Assembly (NCBI GenBank): GCA_005281725.1
Contig: SSBO01000007.1
Span: 3,354,402-3,418,401, forward strand
Source of the DNA: Wuchereria bancrofti
Taxonomy: Eukaryota; Nematoda; Chromadorea; Rhabditida; Onchocercidae
DNA length: 64,000 bases
Reading direction: 5' to 3'
Shown here: in pieces, positions 40,848 through 55,083 of the stretch
How positions within the stretch are numbered: the first letter of the stretch is position 1
How the letters are laid out: every line of letters starts with the position of its first letter
The notes under the pieces: generated by a model
What the model was told of the DNA's origin: nothing
Seen by the model: the letters and a program-made list of their open reading frames with translations, nothing else
The model's database searches: none
Translations under genes and position numbers: made by a program

Positions 40848-43800
40848 CGATAGCAGGTGAGTACGAGAAAGGAAAAATATTTGCAAATTTACGCATTTGA
40901 ATGAATTTATTGATTTTAATAACTAGCCAATAGGCCGGTCACATAGCAACATCGATCCGTTTTCGTTTATTTGGAGAATTGGATTGAAAAAGAGTCTAAA
41001 TGAAATAATATATAATCCTTTATAGCAAATTCGCTGATTGGAAAATTCATCGAAACACGTCATACTGATATGAGCATTAGAATTTTGATCCATGTCAAGT
41101 ATTTTTAGTATTTGTTGGCGAATATCCTAAAATCATTCAGCTTGTAATGTCCTTGGTTTTTAAGTTTTGCTTGTTTACATCAGTTAGTTCTTGAGTAACC
41201 GTAAAATTGGCTGGAGTCGTTAAAGTTGGGTATACTTTCAATTTTTGTGGAGTGAACTTATTTCAAATCTCTCTTTGTTTTGAGTTTCCTTAGAAGTTTG
41301 ATAATTTTGTTTTCAGTTTAACGACCAGAGAATAGATTGCTTTCTCTGGAGAAAACTGGGTTTGTGATTATTCATAGAACTGATTGAGTCCAAAAATATT
41401 CTTAAAATTATGTTCTAAATTTTATAGGAAGAAGGAAAAAATTCATGTACAATGGACTTTGTTGGTACAATATTCTCTATTAATTCATTACAAATAGTAA
41501 TATATATGAGATATTCAACTGCGATGTATTCTGAAACCCGTAAAATATGAATAGTGCACTTTTATTATACCGCCCTCATTTTATCTTATACGTTGTTTGT
41601 TTTATCCAAACATTTAACTTGACTTTGATTTGATTCCATTTTTTTAATCGAACTTTTCAGCAATTCACAAACCTGTCATACACAAAGTTACAAAAGATAG
41701 TGAAGGATTTATGGGTCTAATCAAAATTTCCTTTAGTTGTTAGTTTACAGAGTGAGTTTTGCAGAAAGTTGTGTATCTCATAAGTTTTGACTTATTGGAA
41801 AATTCTAGACACTAACTATCCTTAATTTGTCATACAGTGCAAATAATTTATTCCTAATATATTAAACTGTGTTATTTCTTACGCCTTTTTCTTTTTTAAT
41901 AAAGTTAAAGGGTAATCAAGTTTCTTAGACTTTAATTTGAATTAATACAGGAGTTAATATTTGTCTCCGTACTATTGGCACGATTTAATACACTTGAGCA
42001 ACGCCATATTGGCTTATAGACCAGTCATTATTTATACTTTTTGTTTCATCTATTTAATTAGTCAAATCTTATTTCGGTGGTTGAATGGAAGTAGAACAGT
42101 AGATATACTGGATATCTTATCTGGTAAAAGATGGATATTGTGTCAACGTAATTATAAGTGACACTTGTAAGATGAAAAGATATTTGGATACTAATAAAGT
42201 CATGGTCTTGACAATACGAGGAAACGGTTGCTGCCACTTATTTGACTTTTTCTGCCATTTTTAAAAATAAGAATTCAACGTCAACAATGCCAATTGAAGT
42301 AAGTGTATATTATATAATGATATGTAAAGTTTGCTTTGAGTTAGGACAATGTATACTTTCCACTAAATAAGTTTCGGGATCCAACTATCTGTTCTTATTG
42401 GAGTTTGCCTGATCATTTCAAGTGCATGCATATACAATGGTTTTATGACAACGGTTATGTAAACAATACAAATGTGTTTCACTAAACACGGAAGCAAATG
42501 AAGAAAAGGTACCGCTCAGTTCCAATATGATAACCAGGTACGGGTCTCCCACTCCACTGTTGAAATCAGAGGTCAAGTACAGACGAGTACATTCACGTAC
42601 AGACTGTCACAGACATGAGAAAGTTGCGAAAGGCAAACGAGGAAGTATCTGATCTTAGGGTCACGACATATACAAAGAAGATGGCCTGAAACAGAGTGAG
42701 TCTTACCTGTTCTATTCTCGTAAATAATGCTAGCTTAATATCCTTGATATTTGCTTTGTTTTTGTCGGTAACTGTTTAAGTGTCTTTGCACAAATATATT
42801 GATGCCTTTGGTTTTATTCATCGTTTGATAGTGAAAGATATCATTTTGTTTTATGTAATAACCAGTTGCTGAGGCTTTTGATTTCTTGTCTTTTGCTATG
42901 AATGATCTGATAAACGATGATATATACCAATTAATTTTATTCTGCTGTGATTTCCAGAACATCGATAAGTTCTTTTCCTAATAGTAGTACTTTTTCTTCA
43001 AGTAAGTTAAAATAATTCAACTAAGAATTTTTGAAGTAATCTTTTAGTGACTCTTGATTCATTCAAGCATTTGTTGGAATATTTCGAAATGATCTTATTA
43101 CCAATCCGACAGTTTCTAAAACACAAATTTCCTTGGCATCGTATCTGTGGAGAACTTTTACTCTATCTCAAAGTTTGCATACATCGAAACATAATTGTGT
43201 TCTGCTTGATCCTTGAAAAAAAGGCTGGGTAAACACTGTCAATATTAAGAGTGAATCTGAAGTGAATTATTGGGGAAGAGAGACAGATGGACAATTTAGA
43301 GTCTGTAATAAGTATATTTTTTTACTTTTTTTTTGTCTTCCTTTTTTTATCAAGATTTGACGATGATGATTAAAATCTAACATATGAATGAAGAAAAGGT
43401 ATGCGATGTAATGTTCCATCATGTGACTTGCCTCTGTCTCCTACAAATACGATACCAAATGGTTACAATATGCTAATATCTAAGCTTTTTCTTGAATGAA
43501 GCGGGTTTGTATACAAAGGAAGCACTATATGACAGTATTAAAATTGCAGTTGTATTTAAAAAAAAACAGTCACAAATAATGGCCTAAATACATAACAGAT
43601 CTGAAAGATATTCATCCTTAAAATTTCTGCTTGCTTACCGATTACTTCTAACACCACATTTGATAATTTCAAACTAAAAAAGAATGATGTATGTTACTGG
43701 CAAAGATGTGATGCTTTTGAATTTAACGAATCAGAAAAATAATATAATTGAGTTCAAAGAATAAGAAAGAACAATGCGATAATGACTAATGAAACTGGAT

Positions 43801-44467
43801 GGCGAACTTTAGCAATTAATACTATCAGCTTCTTTTCCATTTTCGTACATTCTAATTACTGCCATCGTTGATTATGCCATCATTGTCACCATCAGATGAG
43901 ATGATGCTTTTTTAAAAAAATTTCTCATTTAATTGCTGTTGAATTATTAGTGTCACATTTGTTCTCTTTATTCTTTTCTTCTTTTCGACTTCTTTGACAA
44001 TTTAATGCTTGTTTTTTTTATTTATTTAAATCTCCTCCGAAGCTTGCCTTTGGTGTAGTAGTACTGAAAGGCAATCCGCGTCATTATCACACTTGCATTT
44101 ACTTTTACTTTGCTAATATATTTTATTATTATTCAAAGATATTGTGATCATTCGAAAATTTATAGCAAAAGTATGATTTTAATCATGTTGAGAAACAACT
44201 AATAGTCTCTGCTCCTTTCTATACAAAAAATAATAAAGAAAAGAGTCGATTTGTCAATTTGGCATAATATTTTATAATAAAAATTTTTACCCTGAATTGC
44301 GTGAAGTTCTTTGCAAATTTATTTTCCAGAATAGAATCAGTTTCCGAGTTAAAAATGAGCTGTTTGAGCAACAATTTTACTTCCGCGTTGCTCAATGCTT
44401 ATTGTGACAACTAACAACGTTTTTTTCTCTGGTATTTCATCGAGCCATATACACACAAAATATAGAC

Positions 44468-44492
44468 AAGGAGAGAGAGAGAGAGAGAGAGG
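44468..44492. repeat. GA dinucleotide repeat
   Basis: Roughly twelve GA units following gacaag. It generates false RE/SL-rich open frames on both strands. Confidence 0.9.
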
Positions 44493-44545
44493 AAGAGTGG
44501 GTGCAAAGAGAATGAAAAAAAGTTGTGGTCACCACCACACCAAAT

Positions 44546-44570
44546 ACATACATACATACATACATACGTA
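44546..44570. repeat. CATA tetranucleotide microsatellite
   Basis: Six or so catacata-type units ending in a tacgtacg variant, 55 bp after the GA repeat. Confidence 0.9.
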
Positions 44571-47500
44571 CGTCTTTTGCTTTGAAACTAAACAGGACTA
44601 CAACAGGCGAATTTTCATCATTTTTTGCGAATTTTCCCATTCTCTACAGCAGAGTTATAATTATTATTTGCACAGTGAAGGAATTCGCTTCATAATACTT
44701 TCTTGTTAATTTTGAGCAAGTTTGTAGTATCCAACCATGGATATAGTATCCAGCCCATGCATACAACCCGAGGGTAGAATATCCAACCCATCGATAAGGT
44801 ACTGATATCCAACCCATGAATAGAACACTTAATTCACGGATTAGTGTGGACAACACGTTGAAATGAGAATGCACATGCATAAATGCTTCCTTTTCTCTCC
44901 TCTCTCTTCTCAATGAAACAATGATTGAAGAAAGATTTGGTGATATTTTTGAAATTCTGTCGGCATTGTTTGCTGAAGTCCACACGATTTTTTGAATGCA
45001 CAAAAGGCCCCACCCTCTTTTTGGTTGCTGTTGAAAATTTTGAAAAACTCGTTGGATTTCCATTGGTAGCATTTAGTTCAGCTTGGTTTAGTTTAGTTTA
45101 GTTCATTTCGACCAGGAACTTACTAACCGAGACATTCGGCACAGACTGGTACAATCCATTGAAATGCTTCCGAGATTTCGAAAATACTGGTTTTCTACTT
45201 TAGGTAAACAGCTTGAGCCATCGATGATGTACGGAATGGGAGGTTACCTTGCCGTGTTTAAAACATTTCCAGAGCTTCAATGAATACAGTAATATAGAGA
45301 TTCTTCAGTTGATGGTCACTTCTTCGACCACTACTAATTTTTGCATAGGCTAACGTATCTGATTCAGGACAGTTGCTGCTTACAATATTAGCTAAGAAAG
45401 GTTATAACAACATGTGACAATTTGCCTTCAGTTAATGATGAATAATATTTTCTTCAGTCAAAAATTAACCTTACGGATGTAAATCTAAGCTGATTTCAGA
45501 CTAATTGAAGTTTAAGATACCCGGTAGCTGCTAATTGAACATCATCTCTACTCCAGTTCACCTCTTATCTCCTAGTTTTTTGCTTAAATCGGCTTTTGCA
45601 AAAGAATAAGTTGCTGTCAACAGTTAAAGAAAATTTTTTTAACGTGACTATTTTCATTGAAGAGAACAACTACTCCAATGACATTGAGGAATTTTTTTGA
45701 AAAAGTTGTCTTTTGTGAATATGAGAAATGGCATTGTTATTAATGTGACAAATTTGATTGTGCTTCAGTGAAAAGTAGTTGTCGCCTTACCACTGATATT
45801 GCGTTAAGGGAAGAACAACATTTTGCCAGTTTTTTTTTGCATGGGCTGTTGTGAATAGCGGCCACTTGCCGAAGCAGTTGTCAACACCGATTACATTTTC
45901 TTGAAATATATGCTTTTATTTGTTATCTCAGTATCTTTCCTATTATCATTTACTCCTATGTTTCTTATTTGACATTCAAATCGCTTTTTGACAAAATGCG
46001 CGAAAGATTTGAGAAGAAAAAGAAATGAGAGAATGTGACATGATGTTGACATTAAAATTTTTGTGCCTAGGATGGAATTTAAGTATTTTTGTCAGCTAAT
46101 CCAGCTAGGTGTTGAGTGCAGACGGGATTTGTCTGCATACTTTTTTTCAATTCTTCCTTATTAACATTTGCGACAATCTTCGCAATTTTTCTTTACTAAT
46201 AACTTTTCAAAAATTGTTTTTTCATGAAAATGTGCACATGCCAATATTTAACATGAAAAACTCTGCAGATTACGTTGCTTAATTGTAAGATTCAAATGTT
46301 ATTACAATAGTGAACTATGAAAGGCGAATTTATGGGGAAAATAAGAAATGAAATAAACGAAAAACAATTAATTTAGTTTTTGCCAACAATAATTTGAAAA
46401 ACCAGAAAAAAAGCGGGTTTTATTGACATAAGGTCAGAACAGGGAAAACTTTTTTTGCCTCTTCTGTTACATCAAAAAATCGGTTCGCAAATTTTCTCAC
46501 TTGCGAAGTGTTTCTAAATCTTTGTTACAAAATCCGAAAGCGACTTATGCGAAGAGCAAGAAGACCGATGATGCAAAAATAAACTTTTTATGGGCTAAAA
46601 TTTCCCTTCCTCCGTTCTGTTGAGATTTTCCATCGTATTTGAGTTGCAAAATTTTTATATTTAATCAAACTTCGTCTTCATTTTCTTTTTGATGTTGTTC
46701 AATTGTTCAAAGCATGTTCATGTAACTGAATCAAATAAGTTCATTAGATCGATAATTAAGTAATTAATTCTCTTTCCGTAGAGCTTATGCAAAGATTCAA
46801 TTCGGTTCCTTCTTATATATTTTGATTGAGTAATACGAACATTTTATGAATTTGATGCTATCATTTTTCTAATTCATAAATTCAAAAGCGTTATTGTTTT
46901 CTAGAAGTTTACTTTCTACTCCTTTTCGGTTTAAAATTATTTAGTACGATGTTGGAATTTGTAAGTAAAACAAATTCAAAAATTTCGGACTTGATTTATT
47001 TTCCAATTACCGCCTCATTTGTTTACTGGTAAAGGATTTGTCTCCACATTCTCAATTCTTTTTTCCGTTTTTGGAATTCCATTGCTAGTAGTTTTACCAT
47101 TTCCTAGATGTCTCTTTAAAAAAGTAATCTGTCAATTTGGAGAAAATTAAATATTTCCATTAATCGACGATGGGCAAATCCATCAGTTTAGTTCCACCAA
47201 ACTTTTTTCAAATTGGTGCGAAAAATCGAATTTTTATGAATTCCAACTTCGATGAACAAGTCCCAAGGGGTTTGATTTTTATAGATCCGCCTTTTTGTTG
47301 CCTTTTGCCTATTATTCCTACCGCACATTTGAACGAATAAAAATATTTTCGATGGATTTTAATTTCCTGGTAACAACGATCCGCTGTGATTTAGAGCAGT
47401 TGAAGGTCATCGGTTTAGAATTTACTGAAATTTCAACTGTTCTCAATTTCGTTTGAATGAATGAAGAGGAAATAATTCAATCAGTTCTTTAAAAAGAAAT

Positions 47501-48109
47501 TATTCTTTTAGAGAGATTAAAAGTTAAGTATATTAGGTTCTTTTATTTGTATTCCTATGATTTTATGTTTTTCAACCTTTTTTTTTAACAATCTGAATCT
47601 GATCTTCAGCTTTTCAGAAAACTTAAATAAGTGTTTAATTTTGAATTTAGGTGCCTTAATTTGACGTCCAGTTGAACCGACCATTCTATTCTGGACGATT
47701 CGATGCTACAAAATCTGGTAGGACGTCGTATCAGATTAATGACTTGTTTCCAACTAGAAGAGTGTGCTGTATTCGTTTCCCTAGTTTGAAATTTTTTTTT
47801 TTTTAAAAACTTGAACAATTGAATGTATAATTGTTACCAATTAGTTTAAATTTATTTTTGACTAATGGGAAAGTTTTTGGAAATTCCAAGCTTTTGAAAT
47901 TTAAAATTTACCAAAATTGCGATGAAGACAAAATCAACTAAAATTCCCTTATGGAAAAAGTTCGGATGCGAATTCATATGTGAATCAAATTAGGTAAAAA
48001 GTAACTCTAGTGTTTTATAGCATATTGCAGGGTAATAACCCTATTATTTCTACGCAAGTATATTATCACCTTTAAAGTAATAAAAGTGTGATTTGTTTCT
48101 TTTTTACAG

Positions 48110-51100
48110 GACACATTATATCACCGAAAACATCTCGGTAAATTTGCATCATCGCCTACTACTTCCAATTCTTTCCATATGGTGAGTTAAGAATTGTTTG
48201 CAGAATTATTAAATTTAAATTTTAAAATATTTTTGCAATATGAAAATCTAAAATTTTTGTCCTAAACTTCAAATACCTTTCAGGCAATCTTGAACTTTAA
48301 TCAGCTTTTTTTAAATCACTTGATAAAATGAGTGCATATTTCAGATGACGGAATTTCCAGGCCGTCATCAAACTCGAAGACGTCGTCGAGGTGAGGTGGT
48401 GAATCCAGCAAACACTTTGGATGGTTTGGTCGCGAAACGTGCTGATGATGTCGGCGCTAGGGATAGCCTTTATAAGCGTTATTTGACCGAAGCTGAGGCC
48501 ATTGAAGCGCCATGCGATGATCAGGAAATGAAGATTTCTTGTTTACAGCAATAATTTTGCATGATGTAAACATCGATCCAAAAATTAAAGTATCCGACTT
48601 TTTTCCAAGTAGACATAATTTCATAAACTATTACAGCGTATCGGAATAGATCCGGACGTGTCAACAAGGACTTGTTCCGTTTGTGGTTACCAGGGGAAGT
48701 GGGTTTCGGAAATGATCAGACATAAGCGCGTACATACTAACGAACGCCCATTTCGTTGTAAATACTGCTCCCGGACAAGCAAATGGAAAGCTGACCTCGT
48801 TAGACATGTTGCTAGTATGCTAGACTAATTTCCTTTTTCTTTTTGTAACTTCATTCTAGCTATATATCGCGAACAAATTCAACCTTGTGCAGCCTTGAAG
48901 ACTTATGCCCCATATTTATTTGACAGAGCTTTCACTTAGCCTATTCTCCACATAGCTATCATTCACAAAATTTAAATCAAAAAATCGATATTTACCAGAA
49001 AATTTGTGCCACATGAAGATATTCCAGCACATAAGTGATGGCTGGCATATCTTTCTATTAAGTTTTAACAAAACATACAGAAAAAGAATTAGAACAAACA
49101 GATTAAACTAACCTGTTTATTTGTTTGTAGAAACGCACGGAATACGAGTGGTTTCAAAGTATAGCCGAAGCAAAACATTTCATAATAGTACTTCAACCTT
49201 CAATATGACAAGTATAAGTGAATCAAATGAAAAAAAGCGGAATTGTGCAGAAGTATATATCTTCCAGTTCCTTATCACTGTTAATTATTACTTGAATTTA
49301 AAGTATTACAAATGCAACGGTTAGAATGAAAATTTTCATTCTTCTCTAATAATGCTTATCACTATATTTGGTATATATGCAAAGATTTTATATAATATTG
49401 AAGCTCCTCCAGAAATTCTCCTTACGTCCTCGCACTTATACAGAGGTTTTGTTTTATTAGCAGATGTAATGTTGTTGTTAACTACATACAAATGCTTTCT
49501 TCCACATCGTTGTGTTGTCATAATTTTCCAAATATGCATGTGATATTTCATTGCTGTATTGCCATTTACTTAAAGCTATTGCAGATACTCACAGATTTGA
49601 AAAACGATAAAGATATTGCGCTAAGATTGAGAAAGCCTAAAACACTTCGATTGCCGATTATGTATCGATGCGTTATCTGCTTGTTTGAACAGGTTGTTAA
49701 CTTTAGGATTCTTGCAAACACATCACTGTAGTAACTTTTAGCTTAGCATTCCCGTGCTTTTCTGATTTTAGGACTCGGTGCTTGTTTTGATGAGTCATCT
49801 GAAGAATGCGCATAATGCACTGCCGTATGAATGCCACTCATGTGGTAACTCGTTCATGGATGCTCAGACAACTATGAAACATTTTATTGAAAAGACAGCA
49901 TGCAAAAGAGATGATCTCAAAATTAATATTGCTCCTCCACATACTGTAAAAAATAATTTTAGTAAGCTTATTATTTCTTTTTTCGATGAATCTTACGTTG
50001 CCAAATTAACCTATGACGAATATTTCCTTCTTTGTTTTTCAAATATTTCAAACTGATCTGCGAGACCCTTTCAGATTTAAAGCCATCATTTGCACTCCTT
50101 GATGAAGCTGCTAAACAAGCTGCTCAAGAACTATTTAGTAAAAGTTCGGTAATTACTTCATCAACCATAGCGGCTGAAAATGCATCGCAAATTTTATCTT
50201 TGCCAGCAGTGTCAGCTCTCAGACACGACAATAATCGAAACGGTATGTGAAGGGTCTGGAAATGTATCATTACCATTTCAGTTGACAAGGACAAATAGAT
50301 ATTTGCTGTGTTACGATTGCTTGAGATACTACTAGAGGGAATTAATCAATACTGTTTTACCAGCTTTTAATTTTTTAGCACAAGCATCTGTACTTACAGC
50401 AAAAGCATGTTTACCCTCACTAAAAGTGTCTGACAGTATAAGAAAATGACAAATATTGAAGTAACTATTTTAGAGGATTTGATTCTCGCATCAATTTTGC
50501 TATATTACCGATGGAGTTTATGTCGCTTTTGACTTGAAATCATTTCTAATCTTTCTGACCTTTTTAGAAATAATCTATAATTGCATAATTTGTAATTGGA
50601 CTGCAAAGAAAATGTATATCATGGAAAATCATATGCGCATGCATACCATGGATCCATCACTTCTGAAACAAGGTGTAGATGGAACCGTTGCAAATACCGT
50701 TGAAACCCAAATGAAAGTGAATGAGGACAGTACTGCTGTGGCAGAGCAGGTATTCATATATAGTTTCTGTTTCTTTCTAAATTCCAATTTAATTACTCTT
50801 TAAGTTTTTCCTTTTCATGCTTTGACTGACATTTTGCATGCTCATCATAACATGAATTATTCCAGGTAACGGCGACATCAAGATTTTTTGATTTCGAAGC
50901 AGTATTATCAGTAGTGAAACAACAGGCTGCATTCGATCCACTAGTAATTTATTTATTATAAAGATATTCCAAACCAAAAATAGTTCTGGGATAAGAATTT
51001 ACAAGAAAATTTGCAAGAACAGAAGCATTAAAAAAATATCAGGAATTCACTTGAATTATGACGAGTTCATTTCTTAGGACAATTCAGTCAGAGTTGCACA

Positions 51101-52627
51101 GACACATATAAATAAAATTCACTTTATCAGCCATTTGTCTGTTTAGTTTAAGCCATATGATTTTTGATGATTTTCTTGAATCACTGGGAGTTCGCAGAAA
51201 TTAGCCAACTTATTCGTCAATAGTGACATCTTGCAAGATTTACTCTTTTACTCTCTTAACGCTGCGGTACAGTGAATCAGTTCTAATTGATATTTTATTT
51301 AAGAAGTAATAGAGACAATAGAGCAAAGCATAATATATCGTACTGATTCTTGCTTTCGATTCAAGTTGGTGAGTTATTAGGTTATCTGTTGAAGAAATTA
51401 CGGTAATAAGAAGCAAATGGTTTAGACACAAAAACATCAAAACATTCCTTTCATCATTTGCAGTTAGTTTTATGTTTTATAAATCAAAAAAAAATTTTTT
51501 TCTCCATAAAGCTATAATTTTCAGTCCCACGCAGAACTTTTCCCATTATTAGACCTTCTCTGATTTTCGAACTTGTAAGACGAAAGATTCATAATCTAGG
51601 CTCAAAGAACAGAGAAAAGAAACGACACACTTTTTAGTTTTAGAAGATTAAAATTGGTCCACACTCGAATGCTACGTGTAATAAATTTACTTTCGACACC
51701 TCGTAACTATCTTCAAATGTAGACCACAAAAATTTTCAACTCATACTTTAATGATCGGTTTTAAAAAATATTAAAGTTAATATCCGCAAAAAACTACGTT
51801 TGAGAGATTAATTTATCCAAACTTTTTATTACCATTTGCCCGTGAACGTCGGTAGTATTTGGTCAAAAAAATACTCCTCTAATGTGATCCAAATGGGTTT
51901 AGATTTGATAAACTATTAAGCATGTCATAGCATTATAGAATTCCTCGATAGTTATCGATTAATCACTATGCTCACTTACCGTAATGAAGTTATTTTTGGG
52001 AAATTTCAAAATTTTATAACTCACGGAAATCTTTCATATTCTCGATTTCAGTTTTCGATACGAGCGCTAGCATTGGCTCCGAAATTGCTATCAGAATGGG
52101 TATCGCCTGGTCCCTCGGCTTTTAAGCAAGTAACTTCAATTCCGGAAGAGATTACACCAGTTACAGGTCTCATTTCCTATCCAGAAATTCATGGAATTCA
52201 GCAAAAAAAGACTGTCCAACAACTCAATTCTTTATTCTCTGCTAGCACTAACAGTATTTCGTGTAATTCAGTGACGGTAATTTCAAACTTCAGTGCTGAC
52301 AATCATTCTAAAAACCTTTGTTTCATGAATTCTGTCTCACCACACGTTCCAGAAGAGTCAAGCGCAAGTTCTAAGGTATCTGATGTTAGCTCATTATCAC
52401 CTAATTATCAGATTTCTGAGGGTGTTATCAATGCTATTCAACATTATCGCCAACGACGTAATGCATTTTTTTCACCAGTTTCCTCAGCGGAAAGCAGAAC
52501 AGATAGCCTTCCAGAGTCGTCAGAAGATAAAACGAGCCAGAAAAATGAGTCAGATGCAGTTCACGACCGAAATATAATGAGAAAGGATGAGGATGATTTT
52601 GTTGATGTTGTGCAACTTGATGGTTGA
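48110..52627 (+). CDS. C2H2 zinc-finger protein with five fingers (5' end incomplete)
   Basis: Exons: 48110-48181, 48345-about 48550, 48637-48814, 49131-49252, 49585-49692, 49772-49961, 50075-50242, 50568-50749, 50866-50943 and 52052-52627. All junctions from 48637 onward are in phase. Fingers: CSVCGYQGKWVSEMIRHKRVH and a TNERPF linker to CKYCSRTSKWKADLVRH, which ends in VAKTH across the intron at 48814; then CVICLFEQ...HLKNAH, CHSCGNSFMDAQTTMKHF (C2HC-like, ending with Cys) and CIICNWTAKKMYIMENHMRM. The paired first fingers with an H-C-linker variant suggest DNA binding in the nucleus, probably as a transcription factor. The long last exon is Ser-rich and ends acidic (DEDDFVDVVQLDG). Two problems remain: no start codon is identified upstream of 48110, and the exon at 48345 reads in frame to TAA 48552-48554 without an obvious phase-0 donor (GAG/GTGGTG or a GC donor are candidates). 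The orthologue is not identified. Confidence 0.8.
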
Positions 52628-54271
52628 ACTAAAATTTTCGCTTATTCAGCAATTATTTAAATTTGGTGAATATATCGATTCTTTATAAGAAGTGAAAAAG
52701 GTTCCGGAAAGGTGGGCAGACTAGCAAACAAAAGTAAAAAAATTAGAACCAATTCTTATAAACAGTATTTATTTAATTTCTATGGATACTTGCTAGTGTA
52801 TAGAATTTATCAACATTTAAGGGAAATTTAAAGAAATGGATAGAATTTATTAACATTTAAAGAAATTTTTTTTTATATTTGGAAGTTTGTTTACAATTTC
52901 AACTTCTTTCTATGAAGAAAATGTCTTTCATTCACTTATTCAATGGAATGTTGCCTTGAATTTTCTTGTTCCAATTCTCATAATTATTATATTTGTTTAC
53001 TGTTTTCATTACTGCATTTCTCTCTCACTGTTTATTAAATTGCTCTCCCACAAGTTCTGACAATTTCCACCTAGAAAGTGTATTCCGTTCTGAAATTCCG
53101 AAGAAAAAAAATTCCAGTTAGCTTGGAAAAGTAAAAATAAAAAACTAGAAACTTAAAAGTAGAACAATAATAAGGAAATCGGAAAAGTAGAACTGATAGC
53201 TGAATTTGATCACATTCTCCCAGATTTGTCAGGAAAAGATTTAGTTATTATTTAATTTTGTTTAGCTAACTTCATGAGCTTCCATCATTCTTGGCTTTGA
53301 TATCGATTTCAATGTTTATAACTTTGATGCATACTCGTGTCTTATAAAATGTGCAATAATGTGCAATAACGTGTGATATGAAATATTATTTAAAATTTAT
53401 GGCGTTTATTGATCCAGTTTCATCTAATTCAAACTACCCAGTCATTACAAAGGGCCTTAGGCTGGGAATATCTATTCTGATTTCTGTAAAAGGAACAACG
53501 ATGTTATTAGTCATACAGTATCAGAATTATCATGACAATTTCAAATGAGCAAACGAATATCACCGACTGATTAACTAAAACATAAATATCCTTGTACGAA
53601 CTTAGTTTTTCTTTGCATCTGAAATCCATTGTAATTGCTGCTTTTTTCTGTACAGATAGTTTTTTTGAAATATAGAATGATCATTGTCTATACCGCAGTA
53701 AAGTTCTTTTATCATTCTGTTCACCGAAAATTACTCAATTCAATTGATATTCAGTTACATTTCCTCACTGGAAAAAATATAAGTTGAGGACAGATTATAA
53801 TTAAATGACATTGCATTTATAAGTATGATATCGAAATGTCTTCAATTTGTTTTCCAAATCCGAGACATAATTTTAATGTGATGAGATTTTTCCTTTGCCA
53901 AAAATTCCAAATTTTTAACGTGGGTTGCTTAATTAATGCGTCTAATACAGTACCAATCCGTAATCCATCAATATATTCGCTAGGTAAAATCTCCAATAAA
54001 CTGAGAAGTAAACTTTTTAGTGTTAGTCTAAACTTATTTCCATTGATAGTGTTCAGCCAGTAACTACTATAAAATACTAGGAAGATATCAAAGAAACCGG
54101 ACAAAATGCATTCAAAATTACGATTATTTTACATCGTGTCCCAAATAAGTTATTTGGGATTAACGTTTGGTTCTATTTTTATCTTATTGAGTTTTATTTG
54201 GCTTAATAATTATCAGGTTATTATGGATAATTTCTTATATTTTTTTGTTATATTTGTTTTGTTTCGATTTT

Positions 54272-55083
54272 TTGGCTAGTAGCTGGATCGTGCTCCTCTC
54301 TTGGCTAATAGATGGGTCATGCTCCTCTCTTGGCTAATAGCTGGATCGTGCTCCTCTCTTGGCTAATAGATGGGTCATGCTCCTCTCTTGGCTAATAGCT
54401 GGATCGTGCTCCTCTCTTGGCTAATAGATGGGTCATGCTCCTCTCTTGGCTAATAGATGGGTCATGCTCCTCTCTTGGCTAATAGATGGGTCATGCTCCT
54501 CTCTTGGCTAATAGATGGGTCATGCTCCTCTCTTGGCTAATAGATGGGTCATGCTCCTCTCTTGGCTAATAGATGGGTCATGCTCCTCTCTTGGCTAATA
54601 GATGGGTCATGCTCCTCTCTTGGCTAATAGATGGGTCATGCTCCTCTCTTGGCTAATAGATGGGTCATGCTCCTCTCTTGGCTAATAGATGGGTCATGCT
54701 CCTCTCTTGGCTAATAGATGGGTCATGCTCCTCTCTTGGCTAATAGATGGGTCATGCTCCTCTCTTGGCTAATAGATGGGTCATGCTCCTCTCTTGGCTA
54801 ATAGATGGGTCATGCTCCTCTCTTGGCTAATAGATGGGTCATGCTCCTCTCTTGGCTAATAGATGGGTCATGCTCCTCTCTTGGCTAATAGATGGGTCAT
54901 GCTCCTCTCTTGGCTAATAGATGGGTCATGCTCCTCTCTTGGCTAATAGATGGGTCATGCTCCTCTCTTGGCTAATAGATGGGTCATGCTCCTCTCTTGG
55001 CTAATAGATGGGTCATGCTCCTCTCTTGGCTAATAGATGGGTCATGCTCCTCTCTTGGCTAATAGATGGGTCACGCTTTCCCT
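54272..55083. repeat. 29-bp minisatellite, 28 tandem copies
   Basis: Unit ttggctaatagatgggtcat followed by gctcctctc, repeated with a constant 29-bp period from 54272; the last copy starts at 55055. Copies 1, 3 and 5 carry agctggatcgtg in place of agatgggtcatg, so the left end alternates two variants (A B A B A B), while copies 6 to 27 are essentially identical. The final copy diverges into cacgctttccc. No open frame or CRISPR-like spacers are present. Confidence 0.97.

Larger units (their letters stand above)
40848..48109. other. Gene-poor 7.3-kb intergenic region
   Basis: No gene is recognised on either strand. It contains simple repeats (listed separately), a short degenerate repeat of atccaacccat at 44728-44820, and many short unconvincing frames. 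A frame from 45116 to the TGA at 45281-45283 (containing LPRFRKYWFSTLGKQ and MMYGMGGYLAVF) looks slightly protein-like but lacks clear splice context or homology. Unseen 5' exons of the zinc-finger gene may lie at the right end. Confidence 0.4.

Noticed and set aside
41961..42161. 66-codon hydrophobic plus-strand frame
   Set aside because: No homology and no clear splice sites; hydrophobicity is expected from T-rich DNA.
44395..45072. Open frames of 104 and 142 codons on opposite strands
   Set aside because: They run through GA and CATA repeats or degenerate atccaaccc repeats and show no domain or splice support.
54272..55083. CRISPR-like regular array with a 29-bp period
   Set aside because: Units are directly adjacent with no variable spacers, and the genome is eukaryotic; it is a minisatellite.
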